This document shows, one piece after another, positions 26,016-35,020 of a stretch of DNA of 64,000 nucleotides. Numbering within the stretch: the first letter of the stretch is position 1; each line of letters begins with the position of its first letter. Below the pieces are notes generated by a model. The model ran no database searches, was not told the DNA's origin, and saw nothing but the letters and a program-made list of their open reading frames with translations. Source of the DNA: Bacillota bacterium (GTDB taxonomy: Bacteria > Bacillota > Negativicutes > Sporomusales > UBA7701). The position numbers and the translations under genes are program-made. The DNA lies in the NCBI GenBank assembly GCA_023415775.1, contig JAEZJM010000010.1, positions 69,839 to 133,838 of the forward strand, given 5' to 3'.

Positions 26016-27305
26016 ATGACCGAAGTATTCGCCACATTTTTCATACTGATGCTCATGGGCATGCCCGTCTGCTTCGCCATCGGCATTGCCGGCACGGTAT
26101 TCTTCTTCTCCCAGCCCACCCTGCCGTCCAGCATCCCGGTGCAGCTCACCCTCACCCAGACGCAGAGCTTCGTACTGCTCGCCATCCCCCTCTTCATGTT
26201 CGCCGGCAACCTCCTAAACGAATCCGGCATCACCCACCGGCTCATGCGGCTCTCGTCAGTGCTTGCCGGCCACCTCCGCGCCGGCCTCGCCCAGGTCAAC
26301 ACCGTTCTCGCCGCCATGATGGGCGGCATCACCGGCTCCGCCATCGCCGACGCCACCATGCAGGCCCGCGTCCTCGGCCCAGGCATGATCGAGCGCGGCT
26401 ACTCGCGCGGCTTCGCCGCCGGCGTCATCGGCTGGAACTCCCTCATCGTCACCATGATCCCCCCCGGCATCGGCCTCATCCTTTACGGCAGCATCGGCGA
26501 AGTCTCCATCGGCCGCCTGTTCGCCGGCGGACTCATGCCCGGCCTCCTCATGACAATCCTCATGATGGCCGCCATCGCCTACACCGCCAGGCGCAAAGGC
26601 TATGCAGCCGAACGGCAGCAGGCCGTCTCTTTCAAAGAAGGCTTCACCACCTTCATCGACTGCATCTGGGCCTTCCTGTTCCCCATCCTCCTCATCGCCG
26701 GCCTCAGGTTCGGCTTCTTCACCCCCTCCGAAGCCGGCGCCTTCGCCGTCGCCTACGGCATCATCATCGGCCTCTTTGTCTACCGCGAGCTCAACTGGCA
26801 GAAATTCCTCAAAACCCTCGAGGAAACCGTCACCGACATCGGCATGGTCATGCTTCTCATCTGCATGTCGGCCATCTTCAGCTACGGCCTCACCTGGGAG
26901 CAGATTCCTCAGCAACTGGCGGAATTCATGCTCGGCATCTCCGACACCCCCTGGGTGATAATGCTCATCATCATCGTCTTCCTCCTCATCGCAGGCATGT
27001 TCATGGACTCCACCGTCCTCATCCTGCTCCTCACCGCCATCCTCATCCCCGTAGTCAAAGAAGTCGGCATCGACCTCGTCCACTTCGGCGTCATCATGGT
27101 CCTCACCCTCACCTTCGGCCTCCTCACGCCGCCCGTCGGCGTCGTCATGTACATCGTCTGCACCATCTTCCAATGCTCGATAACCGACATGTTCAAAGAA
27201 ACCTGGCTGCTCTTCCTCGCCTGCGCCGCAGTGGCCATCGGCTGCGTCTTCTTTCCCGAAATGGTGCTGTTCATACCCGACCTTATCTTCGGCAAGCAAC
27301 TGTAG
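26016..27305 (+). CDS. dctM: TRAP transporter large permease
   Basis: A 429-residue protein with about 12 hydrophobic segments and DctM signatures, including GMPVCFAIGIAG near the N-terminus, AMMGGITGSAIADATMQARVLGPGM, PPGIGLILYG and LTFGLLTPPVGVVMYIVCTI. It forms the transport channel with DctQ. CAGGAGG precedes the ATG. The SDR gene follows 39 bases later and is probably part of the same operon. Confidence 0.93.
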   Translation: MTEVFATFFILMLMGMPVCFAIGIAGTVFFFSQPTLPSSIPVQLTLTQTQSFVLLAIPLFMFAGNLLNESGITHRLMRLSSVLAGHLRAGLAQVNTVLAAMMGGITGSAIADATMQARVLGPGMIERGYSRGFAAGVIGWNSLIVTMIPPGIGLILYGSIGEVSIGRLFAGGLMPGLLMTILMMAAIAYTARRKGYAAERQQAVSFKEGFTTFIDCIWAFLFPILLIAGLRFGFFTPSEAGAFAVAYGIIIGLFVYRELNWQKFLKTLEETVTDIGMVMLLICMSAIFSYGLTWEQIPQQLAEFMLGISDTPWVIMLIIIVFLLIAGMFMDSTVLILLLTAILIPVVKEVGIDLVHFGVIMVLTLTFGLLTPPVGVVMYIVCTIFQCSITDMFKETWLLFLACAAVAIGCVFFPEMVLFIPDLIFGKQL

Positions 27306-27344
27306 CTACGCAACCCGCAAACCTACTTAACGGAGTGATAAAAA

Positions 27345-28100
27345 ATGCGATTCACCGGTAAAGTCGTCCTCATCACCGGCGCCGGCGCCGGCATCGGCCG
27401 CGCCGCCGCCGAACTATTCGCCAGAGAAGGCGCCAGCGTCGTCGTCAACAGCGTATCGGCCAGCGGCGCCGAAACCCTCGCCCTCGTCAAAAACGCCGGC
27501 GGCGACGGCCTGTTCGTCCAGGGCGACGTCGCCAACGCCGCCGACGCCAAACTGATGGTCGACGAAGCCGTCCGCGCCTTCGGTAAACTCGACATCCTCG
27601 CCAACGTCGCCGGCATCGTCATCGGCGGCCGCGTCGACACCCTGAGCGAGGAAGACTTCGACCGCACCATGGACGTCAACGTCAAAGGCACCTTCCTGAC
27701 ATGCAAATACGCCGTACCGGAAATGAAGAAACGCGGCGGCGGCGTCATCGTCAACGTCTCCTCGGTAGCCGCCTTCAAAGGCTTTCCCGAGCGCAGCGTC
27801 TACGCCGCCTCCAAAGGCGCCGTCGTCGCCCTCTCCAAAGCCATGGCCGCCGACTACATCAAAGACAACATCCGCGTCAACGTCGTCTGCCCCGGCACCA
27901 CCGACAGCCCCTCAATGGAAGCGCGCATGCGCTCCGCCGCCGACTACGAAACCGCCAAAGCCGCCTTCATCGCCCGCCAACCCATGGGCCGCCTCGGCAC
28001 CCCCGAGGAGATCGCCCACGCCATCCTCTTCGCCTGCTGCGACGAAGCCGCTTTCTTTAATGGGGGTATCCTAACCATCGACGGCGGCGCGACGATCTGA
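27345..28100 (+). CDS. SDR-family oxidoreductase
   Basis: A 251-residue classical short-chain dehydrogenase: cofactor motif TGAGAGIGRA (TGxxxGxG), NVAG after strand 4, catalytic Ser in NVSSVAAF, YAASK as the YxxxK pair, and the ending GGILTIDGGATI. Val-Asn-Ser after the second strand, with no acidic residue at its end, leaves NAD versus NADP preference open. By context it would oxidise the hydroxy- or sugar-acid imported by the TRAP system. Two structured repeats follow. Confidence 0.9.
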   Translation: MRFTGKVVLITGAGAGIGRAAAELFAREGASVVVNSVSASGAETLALVKNAGGDGLFVQGDVANAADAKLMVDEAVRAFGKLDILANVAGIVIGGRVDTLSEEDFDRTMDVNVKGTFLTCKYAVPEMKKRGGGVIVNVSSVAAFKGFPERSVYAASKGAVVALSKAMAADYIKDNIRVNVVCPGTTDSPSMEARMRSAADYETAKAAFIARQPMGRLGTPEEIAHAILFACCDEAAFFNGGILTIDGGATI

Positions 28101-28106
28101 GTTCCC

Positions 28107-28227
28107 GGCCGCGGATAAGCCCTCATCTGCGGCGTTGCTCCTCAGAGCGCTTGCTTGCGTACATTCCGAGTACGCGGCGCGGCGCGCTCTTCCGGTGCGC
28201 CTTGCATCTGAGGACTTCTGCGCGGCC
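28107..28227 (+). repeat. Structured intergenic repeat, copy C
   Basis: Canonical copy. Outer arms GGCCGC/GCGGCC; outer stem AAGCCCTCA/TGAGGACTT; middle stem GAGCGC/GCGCTC; apical hairpin GCGTAC(N7)GTACGC. Separated by 18 bases from copy D. Confidence 0.9.
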
Positions 28228-28245
28228 TCCGACTACCTTCTATTC

Positions 28246-28375
28246 CCGGCCGTTGATAAGCGCCCATCTGCGGCGTTGGTCCTGCGGGCGCCCGCTCGCC
28301 GTACGTTCCGATGTACTGTCTTCGCTCGCGTCCTCGGAGCCGCCTTGCATCTGGGCACTTCTGAACGACCTCCGG
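28246..28375 (+). repeat. Structured intergenic repeat, copy D (diverged)
   Basis: Outer arms CCGG...CCGG; outer stem AAGCGCCCA/TGGGCACTT; middle stem GCGGGCG/CGCTCGC through a G-U pair; apical hairpin GTAC(N8)GTAC. Its arms differ from copy C 18 bases away, so it is not a simple tandem duplication of that copy. Copies C and D fill the 332-base gap between the SDR gene and leuD. Confidence 0.85.
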
Positions 28376-28398
28376 CTTGCGGCAACGCAACGCGAATA

Positions 28399-28427
28399 AA
28401 AAGACCTGGCATTTCTGCCAGGTCTTC
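28399..28427 (-). terminator. Terminator of leuCD unit
   Basis: AAGACCTGGC (28401-28410) pairs with GCCAGGTCTT (28416-28425); on the minus strand TTTTTATT follows. Placed just after the leuD stop. Confidence 0.9.
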
Positions 28428-28432
28428 TTGTA

Positions 28433-28930
28433 TCATTTCACTCCATACTTCTTCTCTAAAAATCCGATCAGCCCGCCGGCGGACAGCACATCCATCACCG
28501 GCGCCGACAGCGGCGCGGCGTGATACGTCTCGCCCTTCGTCACATTCGTGATCGTCCCCGTTCCCAGGTCGATCGCCACGATATCGCCGTCCGCGATCCG
28601 GTCCGTCTCCGCGCACTCCAGCACCGGCAAGCCGATATTGATCGCGTTGCGGTAAAAGATGCGGGCGAAAAACTTCGCCACGATCACTCCCACCCCCGCC
28701 ATCTTCAGCGCGATCGGCGCCGTCTCGCGGCTCGAGCCGGGGCCGAAATTCGCCCCGGCGACAAGGATATCGCCAGGCGCCACCTTTTCGCCGAACCGCT
28801 CATCGATCCCCTCCATCGCGTGCTGGGCGACCACCTCCAGCGACTTCTCCAGGTACTGGGGCGGGGAAATAAGATCGGTATTGATATTATCGCCGTACTT
28901 CAGCGCCTTGCCCTTGATAATATTCATCAT
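28433..28930 (-). CDS. leuD: 3-Isopropylmalate dehydratase-type small subunit
   Basis: A 165-residue swivelling-domain protein of the aconitase superfamily, with GDNINTDLISPPQYL, the substrate-loop FGPGSSRETAP and RNAINIGLPVLEC. It pairs with the large subunit one base upstream. Length and motifs fit the short archaeal/clostridial LeuD group, which also includes homoaconitase and dimethylmalate dehydratase small subunits. No leuA or leuB is nearby, so the exact substrate is open. Confidence 0.88.
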   Translation of the reverse strand: MMNIIKGKALKYGDNINTDLISPPQYLEKSLEVVAQHAMEGIDERFGEKVAPGDILVAGANFGPGSSRETAPIALKMAGVGVIVAKFFARIFYRNAINIGLPVLECAETDRIADGDIVAIDLGTGTITNVTKGETYHAAPLSAPVMDVLSAGGLIGFLEKKYGVK

Positions 28931-28931
28931 A

Positions 28932-30200
28932 TCAGCCCTCCTGCAAAAACTTGCGCGGGTCGGTTATCTTGCCCTCGATCGCCGCCGCCGCCACCGACGC
29001 CGGCGACCCCAGAAAGATCTCCGCCTCCTTGTGGCCCATCCGGCCGACGAAATTGCGGTTCGTCGACGAAATCGCCCGTTCGCCCCGCGCCAGGATGCCG
29101 CTGTGCAGCCCCAGGCACGCCCCGCAGCTTGGCGCCAGCACCATCGCCCCCGCCGCCGACAGCGTCTCGATGACCCCCTCGCGGATAGCGCGGTGGTAAA
29201 TCGAGCGCGACGCCGCCGAAACCAGCAACCGCACCTCGGGGTGCACCCTGCGGCCCTTCAGCACCCGCGCCGCCTCCGCCAGATCGGCAAACCGGCCGTT
29301 CGTACACGACCCCAGATACGCCTGGTGGATAACCTCGCCCGCCGCCGCCGTCACATCCACCACCTTATCCACCTCATGCGGCAGGGCGATCTGCGGCGCA
29401 AGCTCCGCAGCGTCGAAAGTAAACCGCTCGCCGTACGCCGCGTCCGCGTCACTCAAAAGCGGTATCCCCGGCTGCGCCCCGATAGCGGCCAGATACGCCG
29501 CCACCTTCTCGTCCGGGGCGATCAGCCCCGCCTTCGCCCCCGCCTCCACCGCCATATTCGCGATCGTCATCCGCTCGTCCACCGACAGCGCGCCTATCGC
29601 CTCGCCCGCGAACTCCATCGCCTTATACGTCGCCCCTGCCTGGCCGATCTCCTTGATCGTCCGCAGGATCAGGTCCTTCGCGTAAACGCCCGGCTGCAGG
29701 CGTCCGTTCCACACCAACAGCATCGACTCCGGCACCCGCAGCCATATCTGCCCCGACACCAGCACCCCCAGCATCTCCGTCGAGCCGATGCCTGTGCCGA
29801 AACAGCCGAACGCGCCCGCCGTAGTCGTATGCGAATCCGTCCCCACCATCAGCGTCCCCGGAATATCGAACCCCATCTCCGCCAGCACCTGATGGCACGG
29901 CCCCAGGCCCTCGTAATACCTGCCGATGCCGTACTCCCGCGCCCAGTTGCGGGTGAACTGCAGAATCTCGGCCTGGCTGATCGTCGCCGCCGGCGAATAG
30001 TGGTCCGAGATAATCACCACCTTCTCCCTGTCCCAGACGCGGTTGCCCATCGCCCTGATATGGTCGGCGATCACCACCCGCGGGCCAAGCAGATCGTCCA
30101 TCATCGCCGTATCCACATTCGCCCACACGAACTCTCCCGGCCGCACAGCCTCCCGGCCGGCAGCCCTGGCGATAATCTTCTCCGCCATCGTCATCCCCAT
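28932..30200 (-). CDS. leuC: 3-Isopropylmalate dehydratase-type large subunit
   Basis: A 422-residue [4Fe-4S] hydro-lyase. Cluster ligands appear as the Cys in YLGSCTNG and two in APSCGACLG; TDSHTTTAGAFGCFGTGIG and SSTNRNFVGRMG are aconitase-superfamily signatures. The start at 30200 follows GGGGAGG; an open frame to 30359 lacks a ribosome site. The length is that of the LeuC type II/HacA group. It may serve leucine synthesis, citramalate-pathway isoleucine synthesis or a dimethylmalate-type degradation; nothing nearby decides. Confidence 0.88.
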   Translation of the reverse strand: MGMTMAEKIIARAAGREAVRPGEFVWANVDTAMMDDLLGPRVVIADHIRAMGNRVWDREKVVIISDHYSPAATISQAEILQFTRNWAREYGIGRYYEGLGPCHQVLAEMGFDIPGTLMVGTDSHTTTAGAFGCFGTGIGSTEMLGVLVSGQIWLRVPESMLLVWNGRLQPGVYAKDLILRTIKEIGQAGATYKAMEFAGEAIGALSVDERMTIANMAVEAGAKAGLIAPDEKVAAYLAAIGAQPGIPLLSDADAAYGERFTFDAAELAPQIALPHEVDKVVDVTAAAGEVIHQAYLGSCTNGRFADLAEAARVLKGRRVHPEVRLLVSAASRSIYHRAIREGVIETLSAAGAMVLAPSCGACLGLHSGILARGERAISSTNRNFVGRMGHKEAEIFLGSPASVAAAAIEGKITDPRKFLQEG

Positions 30201-30365
30201 CGCGTTATCCTCCCCGTCATAGCATACTATTATATTTTTTCCGGCGCGGGAAACATTAACTCCGAAACTTTGCCCCGCCGCCGCGTCAGGCCCGGCTTTC
30301 CCCGGCGACGCAGATCGTTTATAATATAAACATATCGTAGGCTCGCGCCGGAGGAGCACGTAAAG

Positions 30366-30683
30366 ATGGACCTCTTCCTCGAATACCGCTGGCTCATTCT
30401 CGCCGTCCTGGAGGTCCTCGCCTGGGCTTCCACCTTCCTCATGTTCTACGCCCGCTACCGCCTGCGCTCCACCGCGCTCTTTCGCGCCGGCGTCCTGCTC
30501 ACCATCCTCACCGGCGTCATCCCCCAGATCGGCATGGGAATAATCAACTACATCGGCACAAGGGAAATCGACCTATTCACCGCCGTCATCGTCGCCCTCA
30601 TCCTCTATGGCGTCACCGCCGGCAAAAAAGACGTCCGCAGGCTGGACGCCTGGGTGCAGAACAAATACGGTCGCGCGGAATGA
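30366..30683 (+). CDS. Small membrane protein, unknown function
   Basis: A 105-residue protein with three hydrophobic segments (about 10-28, 37-55, 65-83) and a basic C-terminus (KKDVRRLDAWVQNKYGR), suggesting an N-out, C-in three-helix topology. The ATG follows GGAGGAGCACGTAAAG. TATAAT at 30320-30325 is a likely -10 element. I do not recognise the family. It diverges from leuC. Confidence 0.7.
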   Translation: MDLFLEYRWLILAVLEVLAWASTFLMFYARYRLRSTALFRAGVLLTILTGVIPQIGMGIINYIGTREIDLFTAVIVALILYGVTAGKKDVRRLDAWVQNKYGRAE

Positions 30684-30762
30684 CCGCCTCCCTCTTCTAC
30701 TGGCAGGGCAAATAGTGTATAATGTTAACAAAACGCCACAAAAGGGAGAGGGGATAGAACCA

Positions 30763-31113
30763 ATGCTGGCGCTGAACTTCCAGTCCGAACTCCACGAAAA
30801 ACTTCTCATCGAGCGCAAGAAAAACTATACCATCCGCCTCGACGACGTCAGCGGCATCTACCTCGAAAACTCCGTCGTCTGGATAACCGTCGGCAAGAAA
30901 TACGCCCCCAAGCGCAAACTATTCACCGCCTTCCTCGACCGTGTCAAGGTCAAGCGCTTCGCCGAACTCACCAAAGACGACCTCGCCCACCAGAACCCCG
31001 ACATCAAAAGCGTCGAGGAACTCATCGCCAACTTCGGGGAAATCTACCAGAAAAACCTCACCGAAGACGACCTCGTCACCGTCATCGGCTTCTCTGAAAT
31101 CACCGGCGAATAA
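30763..31113 (+). CDS. ASCH/PUA-like domain protein
   Basis: A 116-residue protein with the ASCH pattern: an N-terminal KxxTIR-like segment (LIERKKNYTIRLDD), a strand-rich middle (VVWITVGKKYAPKRKLFTAFLDRVKVKRFAELTKDDL) and a short C-terminal strand. ASCH domains resemble PUA domains and are thought to bind RNA; none of the neighbours tells more. It starts after GGGAGAGGGG, with TATAAT at 30718-30723. A frame reaching back to 30607 overlaps the previous gene and is rejected. Confidence 0.65.
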   Translation: MLALNFQSELHEKLLIERKKNYTIRLDDVSGIYLENSVVWITVGKKYAPKRKLFTAFLDRVKVKRFAELTKDDLAHQNPDIKSVEELIANFGEIYQKNLTEDDLVTVIGFSEITGE

Positions 31114-31128
31114 TACCGCATCCCAAGC

Positions 31129-31156
31129 GCCCCCGCCATTCGTGGCGGGGCCGTTT
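31129..31156 (+). terminator. Terminator
   Basis: CCCCGCC (31131-31137) pairs with GGCGGGG (31144-31150); CCGTTTTA follows. Confidence 0.85.
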
Positions 31157-31264
31157 TACAGTCGCCACCCGGCATGATAGGAAAAAATTTACAATTTGCC
31201 CCCTGGTATAATATTACATTACCTGGAAATTACTACTAGACGGTGCCGGAAAGGACTGACCGCC

Positions 31265-32011
31265 GTGTATGCCATCAAATTCCTCTATACCGTCTTCCTT
31301 TTCCCGCCCGGTCTCTTCATCCTCGTCCTGCTCCTCCTCGCCTGGCGGCGCCGCAGCAGCCGCGCCCTTTCCCGCGCCGCCCTCATTGCCGCCGCCGTCC
31401 TCTACCTTGCCAGCATCGCCCTCGTCAGCGGCCCCCTCGTCAACTCCCTCGAAACCCGCCACACTCCGCCGGCCCAGGTGAGCGGCGACGTCATCGTCGT
31501 CCTCGGCGGCGGCGTCACCCTCGACACCCCCAACCTCGGCGGCCGCGGCCACCTCACCGGTTCGTCCGCCAACCGCCTGCTCACCGGCCTCCAGCTACAC
31601 CACAAGCTAGGCGTTCCCATTATCATATCCGGCGGCCAGGTCTTCGCCACCGGCGGCGTCGAAGCCGAAGTCGCGCGCAGCATCCTCCTCAGCCTCGGCG
31701 TCCCGGACGACAAAATCATCGTCGAGACCGCCAGCCTCAACACCGCCGACAACGCCCGCAACACAGCCGCCATCCTCAGACAGCGCGGCTTCGCGCGCCC
31801 CATCCTCGTCACCTCCGCCTACCACATGGACCGTGCCGTCCGCCAGTTCGGCAAAGCCGGCGTCGCCGTCCTCCCGTACCCCACCGACTACCAGGACAAT
31901 ATCGTCCGCCGGTTCCACTACACCGACCTCTGGCCCACCCCGGCAGCCGCCGGCCAGCTCGTCCTGGCGCTCAAGGAATACATCGGCCTCGCAGTGGTAA
32001 ACTGGTACTGA
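31265..32011 (+). CDS. YdcF/ElyC-family membrane protein (DUF218)
   Basis: A 248-residue protein with two N-terminal membrane segments (about 5-28 and 38-58) and a DUF218 domain marked by VIVVLGGGV, RLLTGLQLHHKLGVPIIISGG, ETASLNTADNARNTAAIL and LVTSAYHMDRAV. Relatives such as ElyC and SanA act in envelope biogenesis, possibly at the lipid carrier stage. A GTG start at 31265 follows GGAAAGGA; the in-frame extension to 31196 lacks a ribosome site. It faces the AsmA-like gene across a shared terminator. Confidence 0.8.
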   Translation: MYAIKFLYTVFLFPPGLFILVLLLLAWRRRSSRALSRAALIAAAVLYLASIALVSGPLVNSLETRHTPPAQVSGDVIVVLGGGVTLDTPNLGGRGHLTGSSANRLLTGLQLHHKLGVPIIISGGQVFATGGVEAEVARSILLSLGVPDDKIIVETASLNTADNARNTAAILRQRGFARPILVTSAYHMDRAVRQFGKAGVAVLPYPTDYQDNIVRRFHYTDLWPTPAAAGQLVLALKEYIGLAVVNWY

Positions 32012-32033
32012 TTCTTGCAGTTGCAGCAAACAC

Positions 32034-32066
32034 AAAAGGCCCGCGAACAATGAATTCGCGGGCCTT
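32034..32066. terminator. Bidirectional terminator
   Basis: AAAAGGCCCGCGAA (32034-32047) pairs with TTCGCGGGCCTTT, serving the convergent genes on both sides. Confidence 0.9.
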
Positions 32067-32071
32067 TCCTA

Positions 32072-33694
32072 TTACCTTCCCGGCAGCAGCTTCTTCAGCA
32101 GATTCTCGCCCACCTTATCCGTGACCGCCTTCTCCAGCGCCTCGCGGGGCGTTGTCGCCGCGCCGCCCGTGCGGCGCAGCCTTACAATCGCGCCCTCCGT
32201 CAGACCCTCGGCCGAAAACGAGCCGCCCACCGTATTCACGATCACGTTGCGGAAATTCATCTGCTCGCCCTGCTTCACGAAATCCCCGGTCATCGACAGG
32301 AAGGGGATACCCGAAAACGACCCATCGCCCATCTTGAAGCTACCCTCGGCATAACCGCCGCTCGCGCCCTTGCCCTCCAGCCGGGCGTCGAAATCCGTCC
32401 GGCCGCGGATATCCTTCTCGGAAAGCAGCCCGGCGTCCACGCCGCGGCCGTTTGCCGTCATATTATACTGCTGCGTTGCCGGCACGATATTGCCCTGGAT
32501 GGCCAGCGCCCCGTCCCAGGCGTTCGCATGGGTATCGGTCAGCGTCAGCGTCCCGCCCGAATACGCGAAGCTGCCACGGCCGTTCGTGAACGCCACCGCC
32601 CCGAAGCTCCCCTGGTTGAGCGTGAACGTCCCCATGGTCGTCGGGTTGGCTGTCGTCCCCGCAACCTTCGCCTGAAAAGCCAGCTGTCCTTTCAGCGGCG
32701 TAGTGCCGAACGCCCCGGGATCGAACGCCGCCGACGCCAGCTCGAGATCGAGCGCCAATCCTGCATCGGCCAGCGTTACCGTGCCGCCGGCCGTCACCTT
32801 TTGGCCGTTCACCAGCACCGCCGCCTCCTGCAGCGCCACTTTTCCGTCCGTCATGCTCACCTTGCCCGCGCCCTCGCTCAGCGCGTAGCCTGCCACCGTC
32901 GCCGCCAGCTTCTCCACCGCCCCCTCGGCGGTCAGGCTCAGCTTGCCGGTCTTTTGCTTCACCGTTACCGACAAATTCTTCGCCGTGCCGCCTGTCAGCT
33001 TCAGATCGCCGGCCCCGATGAGCCCCAGCGGCAGATCGGCCAGCGCCGCCTGATCGGCCTTCAGCGTCACCTCGCCGTCGCCGCCCTCGGCCCACGACCC
33101 TTTCGCCGCCAGCGGCGTACTGCCCGTCTTCGCCGTCAGATCGAAAGCCAGCGCCGGATAACGGGCGAAATCCACACTCCCGTTCACCGCCTCCAGCTTG
33201 CGTTCGCTCCCCGCCGACCCCACCAGCAGCGTCCCCTGCTTTACAGTCACCGTCCCGCGAAAAGCCATCTCCCGGTCCGTGCTTGTCTTGATCAGATCCT
33301 CCCAGTTCCAGCGGCCGTCCTTGCCGCTCGTCAGCGTCATCGCGGCGTTTTCCAGCGTCACGCTCTTCACCGCCGAAAGATCGGCGCGTCCGGCCAGCAC
33401 ATCGCCTACGCCGAACCGCACCGCGATCCGTTCGCTCTTGCCCACCACCGCGTTCTGGCGGTCGCTCACCGTAACGCCATCCATAATCAGCGACCCGGAA
33501 AGCGAAAACGCCACCTTGCCGACCGTCACCTTGCCGTTCACCTGTTCATTGACCTTGGCCACCAACTGGGTCTGGGCTGCCGACGCCATCTTGGCCAGCA
33601 GCGAATTCCACCAAAAACCCATGGCGAGCAGGGCTACCAGCCCGGCCGCCAGGGCGATCTTCCTATTTCTCGATAAAACAATCCCTGTGGACAT
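32072..33694 (-). CDS. AsmA-like envelope protein
   Basis: A 540-residue protein with one N-terminal membrane segment (about 11-30) and a long, repetitive beta-rich body (VKSVTLENAAMTLT, GTVTVKQGTLLVG, LTLTDTHANAWDGALAIQGN) ending in ALEKAVTDKVGENLLKKLL. This is the AsmA/TamB type of fold, which bridges inner and outer membranes for lipid traffic in diderm bacteria. It is shorter than classical TamB. AGGAGG precedes ATG 33694. Its presence supports a two-membrane envelope. Confidence 0.75.
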   Translation of the reverse strand: MSTGIVLSRNRKIALAAGLVALLAMGFWWNSLLAKMASAAQTQLVAKVNEQVNGKVTVGKVAFSLSGSLIMDGVTVSDRQNAVVGKSERIAVRFGVGDVLAGRADLSAVKSVTLENAAMTLTSGKDGRWNWEDLIKTSTDREMAFRGTVTVKQGTLLVGSAGSERKLEAVNGSVDFARYPALAFDLTAKTGSTPLAAKGSWAEGGDGEVTLKADQAALADLPLGLIGAGDLKLTGGTAKNLSVTVKQKTGKLSLTAEGAVEKLAATVAGYALSEGAGKVSMTDGKVALQEAAVLVNGQKVTAGGTVTLADAGLALDLELASAAFDPGAFGTTPLKGQLAFQAKVAGTTANPTTMGTFTLNQGSFGAVAFTNGRGSFAYSGGTLTLTDTHANAWDGALAIQGNIVPATQQYNMTANGRGVDAGLLSEKDIRGRTDFDARLEGKGASGGYAEGSFKMGDGSFSGIPFLSMTGDFVKQGEQMNFRNVIVNTVGGSFSAEGLTEGAIVRLRRTGGAATTPREALEKAVTDKVGENLLKKLLPGR

Positions 33695-33774
33695 GACAAA
33701 ACCTCCTGCCGCTTTCCGTTACCCTATTATTTAAGCGGCAGGAGGCGAATTTCCTTCCGCCCCAAGTTCCCTTA

Positions 33775-33966
33775 TTATTCCTCTATTTCCTCCGCGGCCG
33801 CGAACGCATCCTGCGACGCCATCACCGCCGGCTCATCGCCCAGCCGCTTCTCCTCCCGCTCCGCCAGCCGCGCCGCCGTCACCATCTCCCTGGCCGAGCC
33901 GAGGGTAGCTCGCGTCTTCACCCGTTCCGGAAAACGGACATACTCGCTCCGGTCCCGATCACTCAT
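33775..33966 (-). CDS. Small charged hypothetical protein
   Basis: A 63-residue, highly charged protein starting MSDRDRSEYV and ending AAAEEIEE. The ATG at 33966 follows GGGGGTG; a GTG three codons upstream is also in frame. There is no membrane segment and no cysteine. I do not recognise the family. It lies near two still smaller minus-strand genes with similar ribosome sites (34457-34576 and 34760-34906). Confidence 0.55.
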   Translation of the reverse strand: MSDRDRSEYVRFPERVKTRATLGSAREMVTAARLAEREEKRLGDEPAVMASQDAFAAAEEIEE

Positions 33967-34225
33967 TTTTATCACCCCCGGTATAGTATTTCCAGGCCGG
34001 CGGATAAAAAAAGAGGTCTGCGTTTACACACAGACATCAACAGGAAAAGAAAATTGATATGGCTTACAAAAAATGTATCACATGGAAGGATACAAGTCAA
34101 TAGAAAACCCCGCATTCGGCGCACAAATCCCCTGCCACGGCCTCCGCGACGCCGACGGCCATGTCCACGGCCGTCACAGTGGCGCCCCACAGTTCATACA
34201 ATGGGAAAAAACGGAGGTGGCGCAC

Positions 34226-34426
34226 ATGGGCAAAAACCGGCAATCCGCGGACCTTTTGGCCGACCAGCTCGACAACTTCGACCTCACCCGGAAAGTTATC
34301 GCCTTGCGATCCCTCGATCTTCTGACAAAAGCCAGCGAAGCCGAAGCCGCCAAAGCCCAACCCGACCTCGCCGCCCTCGCCGACCTCGGGATCGCCATCG
34401 CGACCCTGCTGTCGTCAGTGGGATAA
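34226..34426 (+). CDS. Small hypothetical protein
   Basis: A 66-residue helical protein (MGKNRQSADLLADQLDN...) starting at ATG 34226 with GGAGGTG six bases upstream. Low hydrophobicity until the last 15 residues (ALADLGIAIATLLSSV). The longer frame from 34073 lacks a ribosome site. No family recognised. Confidence 0.55.
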   Translation: MGKNRQSADLLADQLDNFDLTRKVIALRSLDLLTKASEAEAAKAQPDLAALADLGIAIATLLSSVG

Positions 34427-34456
34427 ACCGAAAAGGGGTCGCCTCTGCGGCCCCCG

Positions 34457-34576
34457 TTACTCCTCCGGTGGTTTATAAACCGTCACCGCCGGGCGGATAT
34501 CCAGCATCTCCAGACGCCGGCGTTTGGCCAAGCTGGCGTCCGCGGTCGGGTCGGGCGCGGCGTGGTCATACTTCAT
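34457..34576 (-). CDS. Possible 39-residue small protein
   Basis: MKYDHAAPDP... ending VYKPPEE, basic in the middle (AKRRR) and acidic at the end. The ribosome site is uncertain (GGGGGTG 12 bases upstream, GGAG directly abutting). A GC hairpin with TTTT follows on the same strand (about 34433-34455). Too short for certainty; supported by two similar neighbours. Confidence 0.4.
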   Translation of the reverse strand: MKYDHAAPDPTADASLAKRRRLEMLDIRPAVTVYKPPEE

Positions 34577-34759
34577 CTCCAAACATCTCACCCCCTCGCA
34601 AGGTAAGGCGACGCATCCGCAGGGGCTGATATTCCGGGACGCGCGCGCCGCCCCGCGTCAGGCCCGCGGCCGCCCCGGCCTACCAACCCCCTCGGTGCTA
34701 TTGTGCGCCGGAAAGCAGCCGCCTAATCTTCGCTATCCCCTGGCAAATTACGGCATCCG

Positions 34760-34906
34760 CTACGACGGCATCTCCGACGTCCCCTCGGTGAACAACTTCT
34801 CCTGCTTGGCGTACACATCCTCCTCCAAGGCAGCGGCTCCGTCAAGGCCGGCGTCCGGCCGCACAGGCGGCTTCCGCCGCCGATCCGCCTCGCTGCGGCT
34901 GGCCAT
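34760..34906 (-). CDS. 48-residue small protein with strong ribosome site
   Basis: MASRSEADRRRKPP... ending TEGTSEMPS, hydrophilic, no cysteine. GGGAGGTGATTTTTT directly precedes the ATG at 34906, a near-ideal Shine-Dalgarno sequence, so translation is likely. The opposite-strand open frame (34524-35192) is a shadow. Function unknown. Confidence 0.55.
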   Translation of the reverse strand: MASRSEADRRRKPPVRPDAGLDGAAALEEDVYAKQEKLFTEGTSEMPS

Positions 34907-35020
34907 AAAAAATCACCTCCCGCAGCTAGTTTGCCCCGGGGCGCGAAAAAACCGCCGCCGCCGGCTGCCGCGCATGGCCGGGACGGTAATGGGCAATAAT
35001 GTTTCGCGAGGTGAAAAGCT

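Noticed and set aside
28135..28551. Short proteins such as LLAYVPSTRRGALFRCALHL-like frames in several intergenic regions
   Set aside because: They are read through the structured repeat. The same peptide recurs at each copy because the DNA recurs, and no ribosome site precedes it.
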